A stretch of DNA of 33,886 nucleotides from Branchiostoma floridae (Eukaryota; Chordata; Leptocardii; Amphioxiformes; Branchiostomatidae): NCBI RefSeq assembly GCF_000003815.2, contig NC_049996.1:12873555-12907440 (forward strand), given 5' to 3'. The stretch's first letter is position 1, and each line of letters opens with the position of its first letter. The notes under the pieces were generated by a model. The model was not told the origin of the DNA and did not search any database. It saw only the letters and a program-made list of their open reading frames with translations. A program made the translations under genes and the position numbers. Shown in pieces: positions 1 through 11,900 of this stretch.

Positions 1-290
1 AGATACATTGGGTGCCTTTATGCAACCAAGTGGGGGCTGATTATGCATGTGGTTGGTAAAGTGGGGGCTGATTAGAGGTAAAGTGGGGGCTGATTAGAGG
101 TAAAGTGGGGGCTGATTATGATGTGGTGGTAAAGTGGGGGCTGATTATGATGTGGCTGAGGTAAAGTGGGGGCTGATTATGATGTGGTTGGTAAAGTGGG
201 GGCTGGTTATGATGTGGCTGAGGTAAAGTGGGGGCTGATTATGATGTGTTGGCTGATTATGATGTGTTTGAGGTAAAGAGGGGGATCTAC
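1..290. repeat. G-rich intronic minisatellite
   Basis: Degenerate tandem array with the core GTAAAGTGGGGGCTGATTA followed by a variable TGATGTGG(TTG) segment, unit about 20-34 bp, at least seven core copies. It begins before the window edge and stops about 70 bp before the first LRP2 exon seen here, so it lies in an LRP2 intron. The copies differ mainly by loss or gain of the ATGATGTGG segment. No function is evident. Confidence 0.85.
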
Positions 291-360
291 AATATATGTT
301 CTAAGAATCATTAGTAACAATATAATGCCATAGAGATTAAAGGGAATGTTTGTTGTGCAG

Positions 361-2967
361 AGTCGATGACGTGTGCACCAGGAGAGTTCCGCTGTGATAA
401 CCACCGCTGTATTCCCGCCCGCTGGCACTGTGACTACGACAACGACTGTGGAGACAGGAGTGATGAGACTGGCTGTCGTAAGTACTGTCTGTGGTCTGTA
501 GGTAATACAAGGAGGATGGAAGCTTTCTCTTGCTTTGCATAATCATGTACAGTGTCTAGGAAAAAACATAAGTTACAGATCAATTGAAGTAACAGAACTA
601 CATAAAAGTAACTAAAGAGAGACATTACATTTTACATTCACAACCTCATTGTTCTTCGTTTGTTGACATTTACTGATAATACAAATATATTTATCTGAAC
701 AGCACCGAGGGAGTGCAGTGAGAGTGAGTTCCGATGTGGGAACGGGCGCTGCATCCCGGGCAGGTGGATCTGTGACCACGACAACGACTGTGGTGACCAA
801 TCAGACGAACAGTCATGTGGTGAGTAGTGAATTTGCCACATACTGAAGACTTCATCTTCCAGAACTTTTTCATCTTTAAACCTGTTTAGACCTGGTAATA
901 AGGCAGTCTTGCTTCTGGAAATTTGTGCTTGTGTGTAAATAGTTAACTTACTAGAATATACTATATAAGAAGCAGATTGGCAGGAAGTCAAAGGCCAGAC
1001 TTGCTGGAGTGACAGGAAGTAAGAGTTCAGAGGTGGTAGAACTAGTCATTTATCAGACATGGTATATTTCTGAGAGCATTGTGATATCTGATTAAGGCTA
1101 TTAGTAAGTAACAATAAAAAGATAGAAACATTCGTCTGTTGTTTTCCGCCTAGAAACCCAGAGTTGTGCTCCAGACCAGTTTGAGTGCCAGAGCGGCCAC
1201 TGTATAGACCAGAGGTTCGTGTGTGACGGGGATCGGGACTGTCGAGACTCTTCTGATGAGTTCAACTGTCGTAAGTACTCTAGCAGCTTTGTTGCGAACA
1301 ATTAAGTTTAACTCAAACATTGCAAAGGTTAACAAAATGTTTCTTTTCTTCATGGCAGATTTACATTGTATCTCAGTTTGTAATATGTTATTACCTTACT
1401 GTCCACAAGCAAACATTACAGGAAACAAAGGTTTTTGATCTTGCTTTGTTTATTGATGTTTTGTCATGCCTTTTCCTTTAGACATTGTTAATGGCACCTC
1501 ATATGAGGATGAACTGAGCTGAACTGAACTTTTCCTACCTCAACAATGTATATCTTAAGGCTAATTAGCTTCAAAATTTTCCAGCTTATACAATGCAAAT
1601 GTCACATAGCACCAATTTCTTTAAATCAATATTTAGAAAATAGACTGTACATTCATACAAGAGAACATGGTTTTTGTTCTATTGTGTTGTCGGCTTAGTA
1701 AATCATTAATAGAATGGACCTACATGTACATTTGTATGACTAAAATTTTCACATTCACTAACTAATGTTGTTAAATTTCAGCCACCAGATACCCAGACGG
1801 TAGCTACTGCCCTGCCAACAAGTTTGAGTGTGCCAACACCATCTGTATCCCCAGAACATGGCGCTGTGACGGGGATGATGACTGTGGGGATGGGTCAGAC
1901 GAGACAACACAGATTTGTTGTAAGTTCACAAGATGTACTTTTTTCTATATATATATATATTGTCCAAATCCCATACAACATGTAGATTTGCAAATCTCAC
2001 TTTGAAGTAGCCAGTGGCCATGTATTTTCTTTATTCAATGGTGATGAATTGTTTAGTTTGAAGATTAAAAAGCCTCTTGGTCATATCTATATTCAGTGTT
2101 CCTCATTGGTAATCAGAAAGCCAATCAAAGGCTCCAAATCAGTTTCAAACATGCCAAGGCTACTAATTGGTTTAGGGTGGTCCAATCACAGGGTTCTTCA
2201 CCTGGCTTCTGTAGTATGGTTAGAACCACCCAGTAACATAAGCACTGGTTTGTGCACTGTTAGAAGAAGAAGAAGAAGCATCTTAGGTAAATGTTTTCTT
2301 TTTCTTGGATTTCCCCTGCAGACCAGATAGACTGTCCGGAGGACACCCGGTTCAGGTGCAGCAATGGTCCCTGCATCCCTCGCTGGAAACTCTGCAACCT
2401 CAGGGACGACTGTGGAGATGCCAGTGATGAGAACAACCACACAATATGTAAGTAAATATATGATATCAGTTGAAACTTTGCATGTGTTGTTACAATGAAT
2501 CTTAGAATGATTCAACTGGACAGTGAAGGTACTTTTAGTTGCCAAAATGTTTTCACAGCAATGCCATGATTGTAGGCCTTTTTGACTGATATATCATTCT
2601 GTGACACAAGGTACAAAGTGAATAATTACAGATTCAAAAGTTCTTGACTAACTTTATTTGCAAGGAACAGACAAGAAGTTTACAAAAATATTTCAGGGAG
2701 GTATGATAAGATCTTCAATTTTTTTTTAAATGTTGTATATCATTTGCATGATGGAAAGCCAAAGTCAACAACTTTATTGATGTTGCATTTGATTTTTAGA
2801 GATATGATTTTGACCAGTGTGTGGTGTTTGCTTGTCTACAGGCCAGCCCACTCGACAGAACTGCAGAGACGATGAGTTTAAGTGTGAGAACCACAACTGT
2901 GTGGCCAGCACCAAGCTGTGTGACAACGCTGACGACTGTGGAGACTTGTCAGATGAGCGCGGTTGTA
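361..2967 (+). other. LRP2: Six LDL-receptor class A exons of LRP2
   Basis: Six consecutive phase 1-1 exons (117, 117, 117, 138, 126 and 126 nt) each encode one ligand-binding LDLa repeat with six cysteines and the calcium-binding acidic end. Examples are [13 protein letters not shown] in the first and [13 protein letters not shown] in the sixth. All keep D-C-x-D-x-S-D-E, so calcium binding looks intact. The Cys codon that ends repeat five is split between exons 2322-2447 and 2842-2967 (T|GC). Human megalin's last LDLa cluster has about eleven repeats, so more are expected upstream. One-module-per-exon with symmetric phase permits module loss or gain without frameshift. Confidence 0.95.
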
Positions 2968-5900
2968 GTAAGTATATCTTGGTGGACAGAACTTTTCCTG
3001 TAACAGTTGTACATGGTGTATACTGTACAACACCGTTTTTCTTTGAATTGAATTAATCGTTCATAGATAAAACTAATAGTCTTGTAATAAAATAATAGCT
3101 TGCTATACATATACATGATAGTAGATAAAATCGTTTGCATCTAATTTTCTCTCATTTACATCCAAGTTTTTTTTTTCATTTTATTTACAAGCTGACAAAG
3201 GAGATATGTTGAACGAAGGTTTATTTTTTTCTTAACCATAATTTGTTATTGTTTTGTCATAACAACTTGTCATTAGTTATTAAATCTTGTTTCTTCTTGC
3301 ATGTGCTGATATGAAAATTACATACTTCTGAAACAGAATAGTTTGCTCTGGATTTTACCATTGAAAGTTTTTGTATTTTTTGCCTGATTTCATACTTAAG
3401 ATCCTTCTCCCACGAGATACCAGCATAGCAACTGAATATTTACAATTTCTCTTTCAAACCAAAGCAAAAAACCAGGAGTGCTGATGAAAATGAAGGATAG
3501 ATCATGAACGTTTTTGCAAAGCACATGAAAGCATACAGGACTGGTACAAAATCTAAGAAAAACAATATGGAAATTTAATATTGTACACAAACTAAAAGAA
3601 ATTTTGCACTTTTCATTGTAGACAGTAACAATGAGGAGAGGAATGAGTGTACGGATGGAGACCACGGCTGTGAGAGGAACTGTACAGATATCCTGGGTGG
3701 TTATGTATGCTCCTGTGGGCCTGGTTATACCATCTCTGCTGTGGACAGCAAGTCATGTGCAGGTCTGTAAGCTTTGTAAATTCTCTGCTTTCATTTCATT
3801 TATCTTTAAATGTGGTAGGTCAAGTTCTGTCTTGTTAAACACAGAATGTGTGTACATAATAACTAATGAATAGGTGGACATATCAACTATTTAGTATAGG
3901 TGCAGAAAAGAACCGGTGTGTTACATATGCTGTAGAATGATTATGCCAGCTGTACAGATACAGATACAAATACAGATGCCATGCTGAAAATGGTAAAACA
4001 TTTTCTTTGATCTGCAAATTCAAGAAAGTGGTGGGGGTGGCCCGGGAATGGTTTCATTTTTATTAAAGAAATAGTAGGTGCATAGCCTTTCCTTGGAATT
4101 CAAAATAGCTAAAGGTTAATGAAAGCAGTAGTGAAAGTGTTTGCCCTTTTTTTATGACAGTACATCAGTTCTGTATTGGCTTACTCAATATTAATACTTG
4201 ACATGACCTTGTGTTCCAGATGTGAATGAGTGTGAGGTGTTCAGCAGCTGTCCGCAGGGCTGCAGGAACAACAAGGGCTCGTTCCGCTGTGTGTGTTCCC
4301 GCGGCTTCAGACTGGAGGAGGGTGATGTGCCCATCTGTAAGGCATATGATGGTAGGTCAAAACAGAACTATTCTAGACTGTTTCTCAAGTATCAGTATCA
4401 AGTATCAGGAGGCATCTAACATTGTCAACAAAGTTGTTTTGTCTTATTGTTCTATTATTGTAGAATCATTGGAGCTTCAGTCCCAATGTAAATTATTTCA
4501 TGTTGCAGTCATCACTGCAGCCTTCTCGCAACAGTGTACCTAACTGGTGGCAGGGTGGTCTTGTGGTAAAGTTATGCTGACTTAGAATCCAAAGTATCTG
4601 GGTTTGAATCCCTTGCAGACCCCAATTGCAGTTGTGCCTATGGGAAAGGCACTTGACACTTGGTTTTTCATATGACTCAGGTAAAAATGAATTAACTAGC
4701 ATCAGTTGGGAACATCCTGATTGCCGGACATAAAGCCAGGGCATGGTATTGGAAAGTGAAGCTCATCCTTCTCCTTCAACCACCTTTTACCTCCCCAACC
4801 AAAGTTAGGTACAATTTTTGCACCTGGATGTATGAGAAAAGTTGTTTTTAACACAACATTTATATCTGTACTTCCAGGTGAGGCGAAGTTTGTGATTTTC
4901 AGCGATGGCCCAGAAATGAGGAGGTATTACCCCGAAGGTGATGAGAGGGGAGAGTACAATGATCTAATCATCGGGGAACGACGAATCACAGCCATCGATT
5001 ACGACTACAACTATGCCACTATGTCCAGTCGTAAGAAGAGGGATACTTCTGATGGAAGTGCTGGTAAGAATACAGTACTTTGTGTGCTTGTAAAGGTCAA
5101 CTGTGATCCAATATGTTTTAGGGCTTCTTCTTTTATATCAGTAGGGGGGGACATTAGTACAAACTTTTTGAAATACGCATCCTAAAATATGGAGATGATC
5201 TATCTAAACACAAAAATCACAAAAATTAGGCAATTGTAAAACTCTAACCCCCCTGTACATACCCCCTGAAGTTTGGATACCCCCCTCGCCATGTACTTGT
5301 GTGACATTGCTATCGTCTGCAAGCACTGGCTGCATTACTTCAGTTCTTTTTGCACAATTTGGGTTATTAAATGATGCAATTACACTCCAAGATACCTTTC
5401 CATAAGGTTTTGGCTTAATATTCTTAGTTGTCATGGCAACAGGGCAGCAGGTATTGGGGCGAATTTTCATTATTTAGCCAAAAACAGGGAAGTCACGGTA
5501 GGGCAGTAATTCGGCAAGTGCTGAGAATAAGAAAGAGTACCCAAATCAACTACAGAGTATCTTTATCTTCACAAGAATACTGGTAAAATTTTCAGAAACT
5601 CGATGCCAAGGAATTGGGCAAGTTCAAAAAGAAACATTGTTTCATGGTTACAAAAACACGGTTTTTTTGCCAAGCTTAAAACCAGTGTTTTTGTATATGT
5701 GTCGTGAAGTATGGACAGAAAAGCAACAGTTGACTGTTCTCTCTACTACTAACCTCTCTTGTACAATGTACATACTATATCCAAGGCTCGAAATACTTTT
5801 TCCTGCATACCTGCACTGGTGCAGGTAACATTGAAAATAGCCTGCACCAGGCAAATTTTACCTGTACCACTCTGAATTTTTGAAGTATAGTTCATACTAA

Positions 5901-8900
5901 AATTGTTCAGGAACCATTGCTATTTTTTCTTTTCTACAGAATATTACTTAATATAGGTGGTAGTCGTAACATTCAATGCAGCTAATATTAATCCACGTAC
6001 ACCTACATCATATGACGTTTATGTATAAAAACCTAGTATTTAGTTGGGACCAGTGAAGGTTAGGTTCAGGTAGACATAAAAAAATACCTGCACAGCTCCA
6101 ATTTTACCTGCACTAACCTGTATATGCCCCTTACATGGACCAGTGCAGGTTAGGTGCAGGTAGACACCAGAAATACCTACACAGCTTCAATTTTACCTGC
6201 ACTAACCTGCATATACCCATTACATGGACCAGTGCAGGTTAGGTGCAGGTAGATACCAGAAATACCTACACAGCTTCAATTTTACCTGCACTAACCTGTA
6301 TATACCCAGTACATGGACCAGTGCAGGTTAGGTGCAGGTAGACACCAGAAATACCTGCACAGCTCCAATTCTACCTGCACTAACCTGTATATACCCAGTA
6401 CATGGACCAGTGCAGGTTAGGTGCAGGTAGACACCAGAAATACCTGCACAGCTCCAATTCTACCTGCACTAACCTGTATATACCCAGTACATGGACCAGT
6501 GCAGGTTAGGTGCAGGTAGACACCAGAAATACCTGCACAGCTCCAATTCTTAAGCTCTTCTTCATTTCTCTTCCAAGCTATCAGAATGTCTGGTATCCTG
6601 CCTCCTTTCCTGACTTCTCTACTGTACTGTCTAAACGATCCGGGTTCTTTTCTCTTTTTCAGTACCCTTGTAACTTCAGATTGGTAATTACATGGTTACC
6701 ACTTGGACAATGGCACTACAGACTTTTTCTTTCCTTGTCTGTTGGAACATCTCCTTAGAGATAAACCCGAAGGCTGCATCCTTTACCTGCAGGAACAGTG
6801 CTCGAAATACCCACTTGCACACTTGAAAATGCATTTTGGTTTGAGCAACGTAAGTCGTAATTTTAAATTCAGGTAGCGCAGTGCGCAACCTGAAATTTTT
6901 CAGTTGGAACACAACTTTCCCCCACCTACATTCTTAAGTATTTATTTCTTGATAGAAAACATAAGTTACACGTAACTACAGGGGTGCCTAATAGGGGTGG
7001 GTAAACAGTACAGGAAATTCAGGTTCATGCAGGTCTGGTTCAGGTCCAGAGGTTCGGACCTGAACCTGGACCTGATTCAGTATGTGAAAACTTGTGATAC
7101 TCAAAACAATGGTCCATTTCGCTACAAAGAAATCTGTTTTGCAGAGTATTTGAGTACCACTGGCATTTTAAAATCCTACAAGGCTAACTGCCTCTGTGCG
7201 ATTGAGTGTAAAAATTGGTAGAAATGACTACAGACTATACTATAATATACCTGTAGCCCGTTTCGTCAAATTTTGAGTTTGGATCAGTCCATTTTTGCCA
7301 TGGGGGTGATTTGGAATAGTCCATATTTGCATGGGAATTGCATTTGGAGGTTCAGATATCCACAATGATCTCTCCTGAAGTCAAATATTCTGCCAAGGAT
7401 GCCAAAGTACAATTTCTAAGGCATTAAGCGTGTTTGGTAGTATAGCGTTATACTAGTTCAGTACATTGTCAACTTAAAAACTTCAGGGGGCATGTACAGG
7501 GGGGTTAGCAATAAAATATTTTCAAAATTTTTACATTTTCATATTCAGATGGACCGTCTCCATATTTCTAGGGGCGTATTTCTTCAAAAACTGCATTTTT
7601 GCAAAATAGTGTCCCCCCCTAATATCAGATGGGAAAGTTTGGTCTAGCCAACTGCTGCCTACCCCTGTGTCAGGGATCCCAGCAGCAGTATAATCAAATA
7701 CTGGATACTACTATACTACTACTATATGTATGTAGTAAACTGTCCCTCATTGGGTCAAAAAGGCATTGACAGACCAAGTACAAACAATGTGAATTGTAAT
7801 TTACCATCAGGTACAGTTATATCGGTGTGAATGTCATGTACAAATGTAGCACTGGAGACAACTATGTTGGTGTGAACGTCATTCAGCACCAAGGACATGA
7901 ATGTCAGCTATAGGGACAGCTGTGTCAATGTGATTGTCATTCAGCACCAGGGACTGTTTTATCTGTGTTAATGTCATTCAGCACCAAGAATATCTGTGTA
8001 AATGATAAAGTCATTCAACACTTAAGACAGCTATGTCAGTGTGGATGTCATTCAGCACCAAGGACAGCAATTTCATGTGAAAGTGATTTAGCAGTATACA
8101 GGGCCAGAAAGGACAATAGCTGCCACTGTTTAAATGACAGCCAACATAAGAAAAAACTGTTGCTGTGTGATTGTTGTTTAACATCAGCATTCCTCCAGAC
8201 TTTGACATACTAAGTAAATTCTTGTGTCCCTCCCCAGGTCTGGTGTACTTCTCTGACACCTCAGCAAAGACCATCAAACGTGCGTCCCTCCCCACGGACC
8301 CCGCCCACCTTGGTATCACCCAGGACCTGGGCATCTCTGGCCTGTCTGAGCCAGATGGCATTGCTGTGGACTGGGTCTCTGGGTAGGGCAAGCTTTTGTT
8401 TTTCGTTTTTGGCCACACCTCAGGGGTGGATCCAGTAGGTTTATATTTCTCTTCTTGGCAAAGGCAGTGATTGTCTATACTCACTATTACAGCTGTTTGT
8501 GTATGATTGCAACAAGCTTTATCTTGATTCTCATGTTATTTGTATAGTTGCATCAAGTTTTGTCTTGATTCTTGTCTTATGAGTATGGTTGCATCAAACT
8601 TAATTTTGATTGTTGTTTTGTTGTTATGAAGAGTAATAATGTCATGGCATATAACTGCAACATCATTCTAATCCAATTTTACATCCAAATTTATCTGTTA
8701 CCCTTGGTTTTTGGAAGGTATAAAGTTAAGTCAGTTGTTATCTTGGCTTGTACTGAAGTTTTCCTGTGGCTCCTCTGATAGCCTCCTGTACTGGACCGAT
8801 GCCGGCACCAATAAGATTGAGGTATCCATGCTGGACGGTCGCTACAGGAAGACCCTCGTCAGTAACAACCTGGATAGACCTGCAGCTATCGTTGTCAACC

Positions 8901-11900
8901 CTGAGAAGGGGTAAGTCACCCATTCTTTAACATGTTCATGTGTGCAAAAACTCTCATGGTGCCAGTATGGTGAAGGAGACGGTCATTTATTACCATTACT
9001 TATGACACAGTCATAAGTTACAAGTTTAACTGTTAAGTTCATGATTTAATTATTAGAGATTTATACTAGTTACTTGTGTAATTCATATTCAGTTGGACAA
9101 ATGAATGTAGCTGTATGTTGTAATCTGTACTTATCACTTAACAGAAGTAATTAATCCAGATCTTTTGAACTGCTTTTTTGAGTGCAATGTTGGTCAAAGA
9201 GTGCCTACTGCAGATACTTGATTGCAGCTACAATTGAATGTATAATGCCATGAATATCATTTATCTGGTCTTGTGGGACATCTTTTATTGTCCAAAGTTG
9301 CTTGCAATAGAAAGCAAACATTTCCAGAAAAACTGTATGTTCCCTGGCTTTGTGTCCTGATTAAAAGCCATTAAACTCAATGGTACAGGGAAATTGTAGT
9401 ATGAGACCTTAGAGATGTAATGAGTTGTATGTTTCCAGTATGATGTACTGGACAGACTGGGGAGCCGTGCCTAAGATAGAGCAGGCCTGGCTGAACGGTG
9501 AGCAGAGACGAGTGGTGGTGGGCACGCAGCTGGGCTGGCCAACAGGGCTGACCATCGACTACACAAACAACCACCGCGTGTACTGGTGCGACGCCAAGGA
9601 AAATGTCATCGAATCTATCAACTGGGACGGCACAGACAGACAGATGGTGCTTAGTGGAGGTGGGTCCAGTTGATGTAACAGTTGATGATTATGGTAAAAT
9701 GTAGGCTTTCTTTGTCTATGCAAAAGCTTTCTTTCAAATTGTAGATGGCAACTTTGATGTAACTCCTTCCAACAAGATGCACAACTGAGACTTAGACCGT
9801 TTCCTTGGTCCTCAGACATTTGAAATAGTACAAGATAACAGATCAAGTTCAAAACAGAGAGCTGGGAGGAAGATTTGAATCTATGTTTTTATGTTTTCAT
9901 GCACTTAATCATGTATTTATTTCTGTCAATCCAAGAAGCAACAAATTAAGATTGGTGTATCCTTAAGATTGCAGGGAATTTTGTACAAGGTTTCCACTAT
10001 TATGGGCTCTGACAAGCTGTCAATCAATCAAAATCACCTTAGCATTTTCTTCAGGCAAAGCAGATTGTCTGGTTAGAGGAAGACATGCCCACAAAAGTGG
10101 AAACCTCAGCCCAGTTTGACTGAGACTCCCCAAGATAACATTATACTGTATGAACTGCAGGCTAGGCTCTGTTTAGGAGAATGACTATCCAATGGAACTA
10201 GTCACCTGGAATCTGCAACAGTTACTCAACAGTTAACTGGTGTTTAACTTTAGGTCTGGAGAATCCGTTCCGCCTGGACGTGTTTGAGGGAGAGCTGTTC
10301 TGGACCACCCAGACTACAGGCAACATCTACCACCAGGACAAGTTTGGCCGAGGGGTGAAGGTCCTGCTGCAGTCAGGCATCAACCTCCCCACAGACATCA
10401 AGATCCACCAGAAACTCAGATATGACCAGGAGGGTAAGGACGTGTAGTGTTCTGGCTATGAAGGGTACTTCTGTTAGAGTAGTTCACATCTTCCATTGTT
10501 AAGTACGCATGCATGCGAAAGAAGTCTGGACGTAGTCTGGACTTAGGGACTCAACCTGGATAAACTTTATTTTGTATACATGTGTGTCACTGTGTGTGTG
10601 AATCTTTCCCTAAGTAAAGCCGCACAAAGGCCAATTAAAAACTTCTGCACATTTCAAGTGGCATCTATCACTCTTCTTCAGCATCACCAGATGAACTGGC
10701 AGAACAAATCATTATTAACTGGAAAAAGGGATTGAACATGACTGAGTCACTAAAACAAACATAGGACCATTTAATTTCTTTATCCTGAACATGTATTGAT
10801 TTCGAGTATCAGATAGCTTTTGATATCAGGAAAATGTTTAGTAAGTTTGGTCCCCCTAGCAGCTTGTTCTGGAACTGCAGGTTCATGTTAACTGTTTGTT
10901 TCCCTTACCAGTGAGCACGAGGTGTAAGGCGAACGTGTGCAGCCACATGTGCCTACAGATCCCTGACGGATACCGCTGTGTGTGCCCGGATGGGTCCGAC
11001 TTTGTACCTGGGAGCCAGACTCAGTGTGATGCAGGTAGGTTAACCATCCAAATGTCACTGTATACGGTGTATTAGATGCATTGTAAAAGGCTGCTCTAAT
11101 CTAGCTAACATCTAAAAGATTAATTGTTTGTTGAATGAATACTTGTTGTGTCAAACGGGTTCAATCCATTTTTGAGGGCCTGCAAAGCCATTTGATATAA
11201 CACAGTATAACAAGGGAAAGCTTGGACATTCCCATAATGCCATGTTAAAAGAAGTATAACATCGAGCAGATTATAATTGGACTGAGCAGAGCACTTTGGA
11301 TTAATGCTTGTAGCTTTTCACAGACTACACCTATATATCAGATATTTTGTGAAAATGTATATTGAAAGGTAATTAATATGTAGAATGCAATTAGATTTCT
11401 CTAGGAACAAAGGTTTCCAGAATTCTGGCTAAGGTTCCCAGAATTCTCCAGAATTCTGGCTCAGGTTCCCAGAATTCTCCAGAATTCTGGCTCAGGTTCC
11501 CGGAAATCTGCAGAATTCTGGCTCAGGTTCCCAGAATTCTGCAGAATTCTGCAGAATTCTCCAGAATTGACTTTGTTCCTGGAGACACCTAATTACATAT
11601 TAATTACCTTTCAATATACATTTTCACAAAATATCTGATAAATAGGTGTAGTCTGTGAAAGGCTACAAGCATTAGTCCAAAGTGCTCTGCTCAGTCCCAT
11701 TTTAATCTGCTCGATGTTGTATATATTTCTTTCGTAAACTGTTGATTTGGAATTGGCTGAGTAGTTAATACATGTTAGTGATGGTCTCTCATGGGTGCCA
11801 GAGCATGGTCATGGCTAGGGCTAGGACTACATGCACAGCTCATATGGACATTTGACAACTGTGCAAAAACACTTGCTGCACTCTTGAAGATCTACATAGA

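Larger units (their letters stand above)
5142..7621. mobile_element. 2.48-kb non-autonomous TIR transposon with 7-bp TSD
   Basis: The left end (about 5142-5274) and right end (about 7476-7621) are inverted repeats of roughly 135-145 bp. Both begin TAGGGGGGG(G)ACA at the outside and share internal blocks such as AAATATGGAGA and AACCCCCCTGTACAT. The sequence ATATCAG occurs directly on both flanks (5135-5141 and 7622-7628), as expected for a target-site duplication. No transposase-like ORF is seen, so it would be non-autonomous. It contains the 89-bp satellite at 6046-6548 and a hairpin at 7040-7066. The superfamily is not assigned. Confidence 0.75.
4878..10433 (+). other. LRP2: Six-bladed YWTD beta-propeller of LRP2 (five exons)
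   Basis: Exons 4878-5063, 8238-8382, 8782-8910, 9439-9659 and 10254-10433 encode one LDLR class B propeller. Blade motifs visible are [19 protein letters not shown] and RVYWCD, with later LFWTT. The signature R-P-A-A-I-V-V-N-P and [10 protein letters not shown] follow blades as expected. The exon 4878-5063 product carries an extra loop, [14 protein letters not shown], between AIDYDYNY and LVYFSD; it contains a furin-type RKKR site and can be removed in frame by an upstream donor at 5031 (see findings). The 3.17-kb intron 5064-8237 is the largest here and is full of repeats. Confidence 0.93.

Noticed and set aside
4540-4825. GTACCTAACT...AGTTAGGTAC as DNA-transposon termini
   Set aside because: The interval holds a Pol III A/B-box head and a SINE body, so a SINE fits better. 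The 10-bp inverted match may be part of the SINE consensus.
8011-8484. 157-aa minus-strand ORF
   Set aside because: Antisense to the 37-bp minisatellite and the LRP2 exon at 8238-8382.
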